Assembly: GCA_025642065.1 (NCBI GenBank)
Contig: JAODUP010000471.1
Span: 354,001-418,000, forward strand
Length of the DNA stretch: 64,000 bases
Direction of reading: 5' to 3'
DNA from: Paralvinella palmiformis
Taxonomy: Eukaryota > Annelida > Polychaeta > Terebellida > Alvinellidae
A model generated the notes under the pieces. That model saw only the letters and a list, made by a program, of their open reading frames with translations. It searched no databases and was not told where the DNA came from. Shown here one piece after another: positions 1 through 12,558 of the stretch. A program made the translations under genes and the position numbers. Positions within the stretch are counted from its first letter, which is position 1. Each line of letters begins with the position of its first letter.

Positions 1-223
1 TGGTACTCGTATATTTCTGTTCATTTTGATGCTCCTGTTGATATTAATCCCCAGCCACGATGAAAGAAATCATTGAATAAAATGAATCCCAATCCAGTTG
101 AACCTCGAGCCTCACTGTAGATATTATTGGCTGGCCATCTTTATAACATTATTTTGTAACTTAAACTCGATATGGGCTTGTGATAAACAATGTAGTGCTT
201 ACTGTTTAAACTGTTAGTTCATA

Positions 224-230
<7 letters not shown>

Positions 231-268
<38 letters not shown>
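231..268. repeat. (CA)n microsatellite
   Basis: About 19 CA units lie in the intron immediately upstream of the first visible MEGF9 exon, ending about 40 bp before its acceptor. Confidence 0.95.
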
Positions 269-270
<2 letters not shown>

Positions 271-307
271 ATCTGTTATATATTGCTTGTCTTTTCGTAT
301 TGCCCAG

Positions 308-3300
308 ATGAAGAGGTCAGATCCGTGCCTCCCGACACTTTGAAGTATTACCTGAAGGGTCTAATGCCTGGCACCATATATAACTTCTATGTGGTGGCTA
401 ATTACACAAATGGTCATCTACCGCATTCACTGACTGCATCACAGAAGACCAAAGGCTATGGGAGAGATAATCGTAAGTACAGTTGTACTTGGCTTACTTT
501 ATAATTAATGTAACAAATGGAAAAGTTCTCAAATTTGTAAATTTTCTGTCTTTTAGGTAGTATTTATTGCCAGTCTTAGCTGACATGATTAATTGTATAA
601 CTGAATGAATGCTGTGATATAGAAAAAAAATGTTGTCACACAGATGACATAAAATGCATGCCAACTTATGTACACCGTTTATTTCATACGATACTAAAAA
701 AACTCAAGGGATTTCAGGACTCGTGAACCAACCAAATTGCTACTTGACACTCAATTCTAAAAGAAATGGATCTTTTTCACCATGATGGCAAAAGAAGAAG
801 CATACAGTGTCATATACCATGAAGGCACACTGAAGAATGCCCGCAATGAGCTGCTACTGCCCAGTCATATATGGTTGGCTGCACTGCAAAACCTAACTAT
901 GGAATGGGAAATACAAACCAAACAAAATAACTCTGTAATATATATATATATATATTATAAAGTTCTCTTTTAACTAATAAAGCTAGTCCTCCTCAGCAGT
1001 TTTTCACCCATCAGAATTTATATTTGGTCATCCCTGTGTCTGCAAGGGCAGTTAAAAGTATGCTGGCTCTAGAAGGATATTAATTAGCATACTAGCAACA
1101 GATCCCACACTAACTATTTACCATCTACTTTCAGCTTGTCTCTGTAGTACCTGGGGTAGTAAATCAACGAAGTGTAACAATCAGACCGGTCAGTGTTCCT
1201 GTCAGAACAAGTACACAATAGGACGTCAGTGTGATTCCTGCTATACTGGGTATTATCATCATCCAAACCTAGGATGTGAGAAGTGTAACTGTCCAAATAA
1301 ACTGTCCAATGGCTCATGTGCTGTAGGTGAGTAGATGGTGATGTTGACACACGCATACACACACACACATCTCTCTCTTCAACGCCAGACTAGTCGGACC
1401 TGTATCGATATATGGTTCATAGAGGTAGGATTTATTTAGTTATTCAAACCCAGAATTAAGCTGAGGTCAGCATCTGAGGTGTCAAAATTTATACATACAG
1501 GTTTCTTTTGGACCACAGAAAATAACTGTTGAAAGTAAACTGTGGTGTCAAAATAGTTATGATATGTATGTAGCAAGTCACCAATGAATCACATGCCTGT
1601 GTTGTTTGCTGTGAGCTGTGGTATCAAATGGCATGTTTTTGTACGTAGCATATGTAGCCGCATTCCTGTGGGTCATGAACATATTTGATGATGTATGTAA
1701 TAAGAAATTAGCCGGTTCCCACAGGCTGATGAGTAGACCAGACGCATGCATATGTATATGCATATATGTATCAATATGTGGAGGTATAGAACATTTTATA
1801 TTTAGATTGATGTATGTATAGTTTATGTATTTATGGAGGTAGGTCTCAAAGGATGTTTAGATATGTTGATACTCTGTGCCTGTTGCCTCTCTATATGTAT
1901 CCAAAACATACACACCTAAACCTCATTCCAGGTGTTTTAAAGCATTTTACAATAGAATTCTTTATATCACACATTTTTTATTCAGCACGTTGATGCTTGG
2001 TCTGAAATATTTATCTTTTTCTTTAAAGTCACGGGGTTAAAATTATAGCCAAATTTGATTTTCACAATGTTGAATCATTTTGTTAATTAGAAACATTTAG
2101 CAACACTGTTGTGAGTATGATAGCAACAAAGCATAATAGCATATTATGTGAATAAATGTAACATGGTATTGATAGAAAGTTTGTAAATCTATAGAAACTA
2201 AATGTTATTGAGTTTTATCCATTCTAAAAGTATCACAACAGTATTAATGGGTAGTTATTTTAAACAGAAGTCTAAATAACTCCAATGTAGCGACGTCTGA
2301 GTGATATAATTTGTAATAAAATGTATTTTAAAAGTAAATTTCCCAGATACAACAAGATGTTGACAACATTATATAACTCAAAAAGACAGGTCACCATTAT
2401 AAAATAGTCTGGTAAAATAGTATCGCAATATAGCAACATAGCAGATGGGTTATGCTTTATATGATAAAAATGTTCGCAGCATCCTGAATGACTCTTGTCA
2501 TGTTATTGGCAGTACATGATACTTAAGACTTGCAAGTCACAGGATCAATTTTGTTGTTGTCTGTCACTGTTGGAGGTTTCATTCATTCCAAAAATACATG
2601 TAGGTTTTGGTCTAATAATCTCATATACCAATTACGATATACTTGGAATAGGTTTGCTGTTCATTCCTGGTACGGTCAGTACCAAGAATAGATAAAGCAA
2701 GCCTAGATAATATTTATGAAGTCTTTATCACACTATAATAGAGATATCGTACCATTAACTTTAACCAACTGAACATCATTTTGAGGGCTGCTAGTTAGAA
2801 GACGCAGTACATCTTACGCAACTCTAGCATCATGAATGTGTCCCGATAGATAGTAGTATAATCTATATTTAATAGTATAATCTATATTTAGTAGTATAAT
2901 CTATATTTAATATATATCTATGTTTACATTTCATTTACAAAACTGTTATGATATGTCTGATTTAACCCTGATATTGGTCAAGTGGGGGAATGGTTGTGAT
3001 ATATTTATGGCGTATTGACATCAACGGATTATTTAGATTTTTTCCCTTTTAGATATAATCTCCTGATACCTGGGATGATACAGTGTATCTGGTCTATACA
3101 CGAAACTGCCTCAATTCTCATATTCCTAAATAAACGTTTAAAAAAGATGTGAAACAGAAACAAGGAAAGATTTGTCTTTCTGCTGAGCCTGGAAGCTATA
3201 CAGTCCTATTTGTGTGTGTGTGTGTGTGCGCATCTCACAGCATTCTCTCATGACTTGCATACCATTTCAGATGAGCGTGGTATTGTGATGTGTTACTGTA

Positions 3301-6300
3301 TACCTGGCCATACAGGTACTCGGTGTCAGATCTGTGCCCGAGGTTATTATATGGTGAGGAACATCTGTAAGCCTTGTTGGTGTAATATGAATGAGAATCC
3401 TAAAGCTGACCGCATCTGTACTAGCAAAGGTAAGTAACGGTCATCTCTTCTTCACATATCTAATACCTGTATTCATGTGGTGTAGATTGATCCAGATATA
3501 GGGGTCACCCAGATATAAGGGGCAGGACAATTAGTGATTAATAATAGGCTGTGCCAAACAAGCGACAGCCTGGGGATACTCCCCGAACTACAAGCAAGTG
3601 ATTAATTTCAATCAGATCTGAGGATGCTCCAGTACTGTATCCATTAGAGCACTGAGCTGTAAACTTCCAGTTACTGGGTTCAAATCCAGGTCATACCTGT
3701 ATTTGTGGGATTTGTTTTCATAGTGAGTTGCCCCTCAGCCATATGTCTGAGGTGTGACCAATGCTGAGTCTAAATAACTCAACAACAACAGCTCAGTCAA
3801 ATCTGAGCTGATATTTTTTTACCACCAATCCGGATTTGGTCTGATCCAATTCTTTAATACCAGGAAGGTACATTGTGATAAATGTGCAAGAATTACATAA
3901 ATATGCAAAACTTTCTGAGGATTGTTGATTAATGTTGCTTACAGAGATATATGGCATATAGTCATAGTTTGAGTTTGAGACACATATACTCGGTTATTAA
4001 AGATTATTATACATAACACATTTGCTGCGATGAGTACCGGTACATCAATTTACCTGACTATATATATTGTCAACTATTGATTGCAACTGGGAAATATAAT
4101 CATTGGAAAGTTGTGATTTACAACACCACAATCTGACAGACTTGAGAATTGAATTGTTTCCGTCAATTTAATATTAATAAATAAAAGTATTTATACTCTG
4201 ATAGATAGATTAAGAACTGAGGAGCAAGCTTCACTATATTAAATAGGGCTGGAAGAAGCTGCTGAAACTAGTGTGTTCCATCTTTGGGCTAATGACTTGT
4301 TCAAAATTATAGCCCAACTGCATGAGTGTCTTTTGGAGGCAAAATATGTGATTGTTTTCTGTGCAGTAATTTGTAGCTGTTTTGGAGCTCTTCATTGTGG
4401 AAGAAAATGCCTAGAAATTCCATGGTTTGATAAATTATATGCTAATTCCTCAATTTTCCACTTTGGTGTGATGGCATAGTGGTAAACAGATGCGAGATAG
4501 AGTTAGTTGTTTTCCAGTTGAATGGTGGCTATTTTTAGAATGGAATCCTTCCATCATGGTCTAGCTCTGTACTTCTATAATGGGTGTCATAAAAGTTTTA
4601 TAATGTTTAAATCGGTTAGAAATATACAGGTATTCCTGATCTTAGCTGGTTACATAAATTGGAATATAGTCTATATTATAGTGTCACAAGACAGACACAG
4701 TCATACACTCGATGGCAGCCATCAAATCCTTGCACAAACAAAAACACGAACATATCCAGAATTCAGTTATTAAAAATTATTAACTCCGCTTCTGTCTTAA
4801 GCCAACATGGCAGTCTAACCACTCTACATTGGGTTCCCAGCCACACAAATATCGAGGGTAATGAACGGGCCGACGCTCTGGCCAATGAAGCCACTAACCT
4901 AACCAACATCCTACACACAAAACAGAAACCAAGTGCCTACAAACACATAATAACCAAATTCCTACACAAACAAATAACACCAAATCCAGATATAGCCAAA
5001 TTAAGTACCTGATACAATAAAACCATTGTTCCCGGCATTCACCTGATAAACAACAGAATAGCAGACATACACATACGCCGCCTTCGCTGCTGGGTGCACA
5101 CAAAAAGCTTTGTCGGCCCAAATAATAAAGCACTCTGGTTACATTGTAACCGAAACTTTGACCCCGTCCACTATCTAATTAATTGTCCCGCCTTCCCAGC
5201 CTGCCAACAACGTCTTAAACAACTTCTGACTGCACAACACAACCTAACTGACACAGAAAAGTAGCCATCGTAATACCCAAACTCACAGCCGCACCACACA
5301 TAATAATTCCCTTATCTAAAAAAGACCCGTACATCTGGCAAAAGCCAAACAACACACAGTAAATCTTTTGTAAAAGTTCGGCACCGGTACGGCCGGGACC
5401 GGAACTTTACAAAGTCATTTTCAGATACAGAAACTCTACGGAGAAGGACTCCACCATAGAGGCTGTGCCAAACAAGCGACAGCCTGGGAATACTCCCCGA
5501 ACTACAAACAAGCAATTATAGTGTATTCATATCTAGACCGTTGTTGATGCTAAACTATTATAATTACATTGTAATACTAATAGTGGCTAGGTAGCTCATT
5601 CAACCTTGTTTGCTACAAGGTAACTTGGTTTTTAATCCAAGCTTATATAATTATGTGGATTGTTTACATAAAAGTATCAAGATTTATGAGATTCATATTC
5701 TAAATGAAGTTCATGATAACCAAGGGTAGTTTTATTAAATTACATATGGAACAGTGAAACACATACATGAGAAACACACCATACACCAGAAACACACCAA
5801 ACATCATAAACACACCATATGTAACAAACACACCATATATAACAAACACACCATTTTTAACAAACACACCATATATAACAAACACAACATATAAAACAAA
5901 CACAACATTTTTAACAAACACACCATATATAACAAAGACAACATATATAAGAAACACACCATTTTTAACAAACACACCATATATAACAAACACACCGTAT
6001 GTTACAAATGCACCAAATACATCACAAATACCATACTTCATAAAAACACCACAAGTCACAAACACATCATATGTCTTAAACACACCACATGCCATAAACA
6101 CATCATGCTAGGCAGAATAATTGTGTTATATTGTTTGCGTGTTAACAGAAACATCAACAGGTCTTTGCAGATCTGGGGAGGTAACTTTATTATGACAGTG
6201 AGCATGAATTTCATTAAGTTTCAGAACAGGTTAAAATGTAACCATATTAAGAGTTTTTTTACTTAAGAAAAACATGGATGTTTTTGTGATTAATATAACA

Positions 6301-7669
6301 TATGCTCTATTGACTATACAACACTGATGTTTGCTACGGATTGACTCTTCCAAAGGAATCATGGATCCCTAATGCATCATTACACCTCCCAAATACGCCC
6401 CCCCCCATATACACACACACATATATACACAGTTGACCATTTATACGGTAAAGTTGGTTAATGTACAGGGTGAGCTGTATCAGGGTCAGGTCGTGGAAAT
6501 GAATTTATAAACAATAAGCTTTATTATGTGAAATTTTTAATGAAATTATTGGAAAGATAGAAACTGTAGTTCAAACTTGCTGAAAGCATAGGCTCCGTGA
6601 AGTGTCTTGCTGCATTTATTAATTAAATTTAGTACATTTAGCATGAAATATGAGCAGTTGACAGGTATACAGGTATATTTCACGAATATTTTATTTTCTA
6701 GAAATCATATGGATTCAGAATATAAAATCAGTCACATTCCACAATTTCTCTGCCTGAGAGCGATATATTTAACAGAATTGTTTTCAGCCAGATTAAGTTA
6801 TCGTATGTTTTCAGGGCGCTGTGTGTCCTGCATGTATAACACTACTGGTGATAAGTGTGAGCGGTGTTTACCAGGTTATGAGGGAAATGCCTTGCATCGT
6901 AACTGTACAGCTATAAGTGAGTACCTGGTGTATGTAGAAATATGCGTTTTTCCTGTTTTCATCTTACAGATATGTGACATGTCTGTGAGATGTAAGATGA
7001 ACACAGTACACACATGATGTGTACTGTGTCATATCAAGCAAATACTAGAATATGTGTACTAAAATAATACGTTGAATGATATAGAACAATTTGCTTTTTC
7101 AACAAATACTTTAATAAATCAATCTGTCCTATAATGACACAGTAATATTTATATATTTCATATTTCACGGTAATTTTGCTCATTCGTGTTTCTGTGTGTC
7201 TGCCTTTATAACTCTCATTTTATGTGAATGCATCTGTGTGTGTGTGGCCTTGTTTGTATGCATGTACATATGTATCTGCTTGGCTGACAAAGGATATTTG
7301 TAATATCAACTGGCAATTCATCATTACTGTGCCAAGAATCTAGTTTTATGTTTGTTACTACTAGATACTGTTGTCATGGCGCATAAGACGATTGTCATCG
7401 TTGCTGTCTCGGTGACCATCATCGGCATACTGACTGTCGTCATAGTGATCATCTTCTATGCCAGATGGCGGCGATGCAACAACAAGCCATTCAGCTTCTG
7501 GACCGTCCAGCTCCGAGACGATCACGAGAACGTCAACTTCTCGGCCATCATTAACAGGCACGATCCAACCAGCATTGACGCCGAACTTCTGTGCAATGAC
7601 GAGGTCCAGTTCGCGGCCAAGGAAAAGCCAAGTCTGATGTTTGAGTCGGGAAGATACGAAAAGGCGTAA
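308..7669 (+). CDS. MEGF9: MEGF9-like transmembrane receptor, 3' part (5 exons in window)
   Basis: Type I membrane protein with laminin-type EGF modules; the 5' end lies left of the window. Exons are 308-472, 1135-1326, 3271-3429, 6815-6916 and 7365-7669 (stop). All four introns are GT..AG and phase 1, as is usual for shuffled extracellular modules. About 306 residues are visible. Exon 1 reads like the end of an FN3 domain (GLMPGTIYNFYVVANYTNG). Exons 2-4 carry Cys-rich laminin EGF modules (CNNQTGQCSCQNKYTIGRQC; GHTGTRCQICARGYYMV; NTTGDKCERCLPGYEGN). Exon 5 gives a hydrophobic helix at about 7388-7459, a basic stop (RWRR) and a roughly 65-residue cytoplasmic tail. The tail motif NKPFSFWTVQL and the final YEKA resemble the human MEGF9 tail (APFWTIEL, ending YKA). 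The order of EGF cysteines, Asn-rich spacers, TM and tail follows MEGF9. The FN3-like part upstream is not something I recall in the vertebrate protein. Its ligand and function are unknown. Confidence 0.85.
473..3270 (+). other. MEGF9 introns 1 and 2
   Basis: Intronic sequence apart from the exon at 1135-1326. It holds a short TA run near 936-955 and a three-copy tandem repeat near 2851-2910. No transposon protein fragment or RNA gene was recognised in the rest. Confidence 0.6.
2851..2910. repeat. Short tandem repeat, about 20 bp x 3
   Basis: Three successive copies of a unit close to AGTATAATCTATATTTA, with small differences between copies. Confidence 0.85.
3547..3605 (+). repeat. Double-hairpin repeat tail, copy 1
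   Basis: This copy of a roughly 55 bp element carries two consecutive hairpins. GGCTGT at 3547-3552 pairs with ACAGCC at 3565-3570, and GGGGA at 3572-3576 pairs with TCCCC at 3580-3584. The same sequence forms the 3' tail of the LINE fragment ending at 5515 and recurs at 51363, so this is probably a 5'-truncated LINE copy. Confidence 0.8.
3610..3790 (+). mobile_element. tRNA-derived SINE-like copy (degenerate)
   Basis: Contains a Pol III B-box-like stretch (GGGTTCAAATCC, about 3687-3698) downstream of a weak A-box-like region, followed by unrelated sequence ending in an ACAACAACA run. It does not fold into a full tRNA, so it is read as a SINE head rather than a tRNA gene. Confidence 0.5.
4690..5515 (+). 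mobile_element. Non-LTR retrotransposon 3' end: RNase H, Cys/His tail and structured 3' UTR
   Basis: Lies in MEGF9 intron 3. The reading frame covering about 4790-5263 encodes an RNase H segment (WVPSHTNIEGNERADALA), then, after one in-frame TGA near 5010, a Cys/His tail (LWLHCNRNFDPVHYLINCPA) typical of the end of RNase-H-bearing LINE ORF2 proteins. It ends at TAG near 5263. The 3' UTR holds a bulged GC-rich hairpin (arms 5370-5381 and 5399-5410) and finishes with the double-hairpin tail at 5461-5515. The 5' part, including the reverse transcriptase, is missing, so this is a dead truncated copy. Clade assignment (I-like or Jockey-like) is uncertain. Confidence 0.75.
5461..5515 (+). repeat. 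Double-hairpin repeat tail, copy 2 (end of LINE)
   Basis: Same element as at 3547. The first hairpin GGCTGT/ACAGCC is intact; the second is reduced to GGGA/TCCC by one substitution. Its position at the end of the LINE fragment suggests that it is the LINE 3' terminus. Confidence 0.8.
5765..6112. repeat. 18 bp minisatellite
   Basis: About 19 degenerate tandem copies of an 18 bp unit close to ACAAACACACCATATATA lie in MEGF9 intron 3. Because the unit is a multiple of three and has no stops in several frames, open frames run through it on both strands. They are repeat artefacts, not genes. Confidence 0.92.
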
Positions 7670-10600
7670 AGGCTTGACTGGCTTGCTGACTGCACATCGT
7701 TACATGGTCCAGAAATGTTGGCAGCTTTATGCTATGTAACGACCTAGAGTCTGTGATATGGTGCTGTCTTAATGTGAACACTAAATGCTGTTCTGTGTGT
7801 TGACGTTCCTCCGGTCAGTCGTGTTGTCTTAATGTTTGACTCCAATGTTGTGGTCTAGGTATACGCGATAAAGTTGCGAGTATTTATCATACTCTGCCAG
7901 CCGTCATGTCATGTCTGACTCCTACAATAGAGTTGTTTGATTATCGGAGCTCGGCGATTTGTGCGAACTTCGTAAAATACGTGCACGGCAGACTTGTTGG
8001 TTATATCAGTGGTATGGAACTTGTACATAGTTGTGTGTTTGTCCATGCCATTACGTCTGTGCTACTGTTAGTCACCTCTGAGTGCCACACGTCAGAGGGG
8101 GGAGGTTTTCATAGATGTGTTTGTGTTAAGTCAGTTAACTATCTGCTGTGATTGTGGCCTGTGTGTGAGTGTTATCTGTGTTAGGTGATGTCGCCTCTAT
8201 TATGACATCACACTCCACAGACGTGATACGTTATGACAATCTTTTTGATGTACTGCATCAGTGTTATGGTAATACAAGAGTTTGGTATGTCGTGAATTAT
8301 ACTTTGGTCTGCAGTTGTTTTCCTGTTTCTATGTGTGTGAGTTTTATACAACTGATTTTGCCTGGTAACCAGACAAGTTGATGGTTTGTTCGCTTTAGTT
8401 GTTCTGATGTTTGATCGTGTGACTGTCATACAGTTAATGTAGCCATCATGTTGTAGGTGTAAATAGTGCTTTGTTTAAATGATGGTTGCAACTTTGTATA
8501 ATGATGTTTGTGTGTGTGTGCATGCATGCGTGCGTGTGTGACTTGTTTCTGACAAGCTTCTGGTGTTAGCTGTGTATAACGCTGTTCTGCTATGTCTGTA
8601 GTAACAGCCTCTTGTTGGGATATTTAGGCATTAGGTAGCTGCTAAAATGTCTTGTAAACTACATATTCCAGGCATTACTTATGATTTGGTCTCCATCACA
8701 TGCTTGCTGTGTGTGTGTGTGTGTGTGTGTGTGCACAGTTGTAAAAAGAGAAGCTGACATTCCTTGGTTTGGTTGTGAACTAAAACCAGCAATAAATCGA
8801 CTTTATGCAACTAGCATTTATTGAGTAATGATATATTTGTGTGTGTGTGTGTGTGTGTGTAGGATGGGATGCAGTGGTATGTTCTTATGTGGCATGTGCA
8901 ACTGCCACATTCTGCATTTTTCCAGGCACTTGAAGACACCTGCGCTCCATGTTGAACCTTAAACAGAGTGAAGTCATCTTTATATTTTATGTGATCATTC
9001 TTTTCCAATTCAACCCACACTTCATAGATCATCTGCCTTCAATTTGGCGAGTAATCTGTTTGTACATTTGCACAGTTTAGTACGGTATATCAGGTGTCAC
9101 CACCTGTTGTATAGATGGCATAATCATTTGTACTTGCATCCTGGAGTGGGTGGAGCCACTGTGCAGTAGTGTACAAGTATTAGAAGCTGTGATAGACATA
9201 ATATATTGGTAACTGTGGCTTATTTTTAACTATTATTGTGTCTTCTGTCTTGTAAATAGCAAGTTGATGAAGAAAGTCTGTGTAATCCATTGAGTTATTT
9301 TTAAAAACATTAGTTTTCAGCTGCTTCGGGTCATTAGTGTAGAGATTGTGTTATTTAGGCTAAGTGTCTAGCCCATGTGTGTCTGTTCCTGCTCGAGTTA
9401 TAATGTTGGTCCAAAACCATCAACTTTGTTAAAACCCAGTGTGGATATTTTTAGTGTATAGTTTCCTCTACTAACGGGAGTAAGACTATATATTTAAGCA
9501 CCTGAGAGTAATGTTCTTGCAGATTATGTCGGGTGCTAGACAAATTTTGTACATTATTATTATTATTATTGTGTATCCTGAGAAGCATTTCTGCTCATGA
9601 TTTTGGCGAATAATTTATTTTTCAGAAATTCTCTGCATACAGATTTGTTATTTGTATCATGCAATGAACTTCTCAATAGTTGTTGTAAAGATGAAGTGAT
9701 GTAGTAAATTTAAGCTGTAATCTGAACAAAATGTTCTCTAATGGTAAATTTTGCAAACCAGATGTTTGATATATGCTTTGTTTGTTTGTGTGGTTTCATC
9801 ACTTTTAGTGTTCCATTGGGTTACATTTTTATCGCTTGATGTACAATTCAACTTAGGTGTGTTAAATAATTTATGGCCAAACTGTGCGTGTTGTTTATAC
9901 AAGTTTCAATATTTTACTGCAAGTAGTCAAGGACTTCCAAATAACCAATGCAGCAAAACAGATATATAAAAATCTGTGTCAAGTAACAGCATTTTATTTT
10001 CATTTTCACAGGTCTCGGTTCAGATACATAAACAGAAGCAAATTCTTTGGTGACGTTACTATGTTCGTATGTTTAGTTAGATATGCAAAACCAATGCAGA
10101 TGATTATTGTCATATTTTATGTGTCATAACAGTGAGCTCTTCCAGATAACAGACTAGAGATAGAAATCTCATTGATGTAAATGTTACCTGTTTGTTGGTA
10201 CCACTTTCTTCCGTATTCCTACTCTCGTGTGGGATTCTTGATATAATCTAATTCTGGAGAATGCCAGCAATACCAAATGTTTTGCATCTTCATCCAAATA
10301 ATTTTTTTGAAGATTCTAACACCTTGTGTGTTTTATGCAATTTTGATACCAGATACTGTGTTTTTTTTGTAGGGATGCGTGTATTTTAATATGTATTGTA
10401 TTAACATATTTCTTGGAGCACATTTTACATTTTGTGGACACGTTGTTGTTGTCAGATTAGTGTTTTGTGTAATCTACCTTAAATAGGTTGTTTTTTTGTG
10501 CATTAAACTAATCTTGCCAGTAAGTTAACTGAATGAAAATGTAATTCACATTAAATCAGTTTTTTTCAGTGTATTGATAACACATAATCTCATAAACACT

Positions 10601-11560
10601 GATAAAACAACATTTTGCAATTTAAACACAATTCAGTTACTAGTTTTTGGAGGTTTTTCAACTGTTATCTAATTTTTCTAGAATACCAACAAGTCACTGC
10701 AAAGTAATAATTGTCTGAATACCTTTTAAAATGGTGAAGAGCATAAGTTTCAAATAATTATCTTTAAAAAGTTATTCTTCCCATCTCATATCTTTAATAA
10801 TTTTTTATGGATATTTTGTGTGTTATAAGTGTTGTAATAATATTTGATCCATAAACCATTGTTTTTCTGTACACATTAATCTATCAAGATAGCATTCCTC
10901 ATCTGCTTCAACCTGAAAAATGCTTTTTTACCATTTTACTAAAATAAGATCGAATTGGACATTCGTAGCTTTACTGTTACAAATTACCCATTGATACAAA
11001 ATGTTTGTTTTAATCCGAGCTTATAACCAAATTCATTATTGATACAGCACAGTGATGGAGTTGCGGTTACCTGCTGCAGTAATTAGACCATTAGCATTAG
11101 ATGGGAGTGTATCGCGACTGATATTAATTACTAATGTTCTAGTCTCTATTTGTAGTTGAAAGCTGTGTTAATGAATAATATTTGGCAAAGATTTTGGAGA
11201 CTGTCGGTGTTTATGATTAGTGCAGATTGTGACAGTTGTGTTATTTTTATGCTATGATTGTTTTAAGATGGTCGTTTTAAGTAGCAATCACAGGTGTGCA
11301 TTAATTAATACGGGAACAGAACTGATGTGCTCTAATTCTGCAGCATCGGAAAGTGTCACATGACGTAGTCAGTGCCTTGATGAAAAATATTGTGCACAAA
11401 GTATGTAGTTTGTTTATCAAACAGAAATTATATTATGTACACTCTGGGTCCAATAAATTTTCCATTATGTGTAACAAAACGTTTTGTTGTCCATTAGCGA
11501 GTTCTTGTTTTTTTTCCAAGAATAAAATTAAACAGCTCTGGTCATGTATATTAGCAAATT
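7670..11560 (+). other. Probable long 3' UTR of MEGF9
   Basis: T- and GT-rich sequence follows the MEGF9 stop, with no introns or coding exons seen. It contains several TG runs (about 8509-8540, 8708-8732, 8839-8861) and an ATT run near 9555. The best polyadenylation signal (AATAAA) is at 11452-11457, just before the WDR46 3' end on the other strand. UTR extent is inferred from the absence of other genes; transcripts could end earlier. Confidence 0.5.
11452..11457 (+). terminator. Candidate polyadenylation signal of MEGF9
   Basis: AATAAA in the context TCCAATAAATTTTCC. It is the last clear signal on the plus strand before the minus-strand WDR46 gene. Another AATAAA is at about 11520, so the true site is uncertain. 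Confidence 0.4.
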
Positions 11561-11599
11561 AGTGATCCATAACAATGAAACCAACTATGTTGTTACTCA

Positions 11600-11605
11600 T
11601 TTATT
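11600..11605 (-). terminator. Candidate polyadenylation signal of WDR46
   Basis: AATAAA on the minus strand, 11 bp past the WDR46 stop codon (TGA at 11618-11616). It implies a very short 3' UTR and a tail-to-tail arrangement with MEGF9. Confidence 0.55.
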
Positions 11606-11615
11606 TACACAAGTT

Positions 11616-12518
11616 TCAGGATGACTTCTTTGAGAATCTGCCCAGAACATCATATTCGACAGCTGCCTTTTCTTGTGTCTCTTCTTCGGCAGCCAGTTGT
11701 TGAATTTGTTTCACGTCTTTTATGAAAGTCCTCTTGTGCTGATCACGAACAGCTTGTTTACGTTGTTCAATCTTGCCAGCTTTACTTTTGCCCTTCTTCT
11801 TATATTTTGGCTCAAAATCAAATTTTGGAGGCTTCACGTACTGAAAAGTATTACGTGGCAAATAAGAGTGCAAGGAAACGTAAATATCAACCATTGTCAT
11901 ATTTAAACTAATTACAAACATTTTATAATCAGGTATACTTCAGTTCCAATCTCATTTTACAGATAAGTGACCTAAGCAGCATTCTGTAAATGTCAGTCAG
12001 AGAATTAATATTAAAGCACTTTGATGGACAAATGGTGTATATGGATTGTACAGTAATACTAATTTCTCAATATAACACCTGAACTTCCACCTACAAGCCA
12101 CAGACTATCCATACAATCAGGATATTCATATTTTCAAAACACCATCATGTTTTCATCTTGGGATGTAAAATATGCATATATATATATATATATATATATT
12201 GTTGCATACTTTTATACTACACACCTACAAGAACATTTGAAATTTATATCAAGAACACTTAATTCAAAGTAGAAAACATAAGTTGGGTACTAACAAGTAT
12301 GATAAAACAAATGTAATTTCCTTAGAAGACTAAAATATTTTAAATAATTAAACTTGTGACTTATAAAGTTTTCTATTGACTGAGCATCTATATAAATGAC
12401 AGCCAGCTAACTTACCAAAAGTTTTCGCTTTTCTTCCAGCTTTTCTTCCAAAGTTTTTCTATCAACTTTTCCAAGAGCTGATGTATCAAGATTGATCATG
12501 TCAGGCTGAATCTACAAG

Positions 12519-12558
<40 letters not shown>

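Noticed and set aside
283..307. ATG at 283 as start of a short gene
   Set aside because: It lies in the intron before the acceptor at 306-307; the frame belongs to an internal exon of the MEGF9-like gene.
5700..6111. Long open frames on both strands with V-Y-G-V-F or N-T-P-Y repeats
   Set aside because: Produced by an 18 bp minisatellite; both strands are open only because of the repeat period. Its direct tandem units also lack spacers, so it is not a CRISPR array.
7361..7781. Minus-strand open frames over the last MEGF9 exon
   Set aside because: Antisense to a clearly recognisable transmembrane and cytoplasmic exon.
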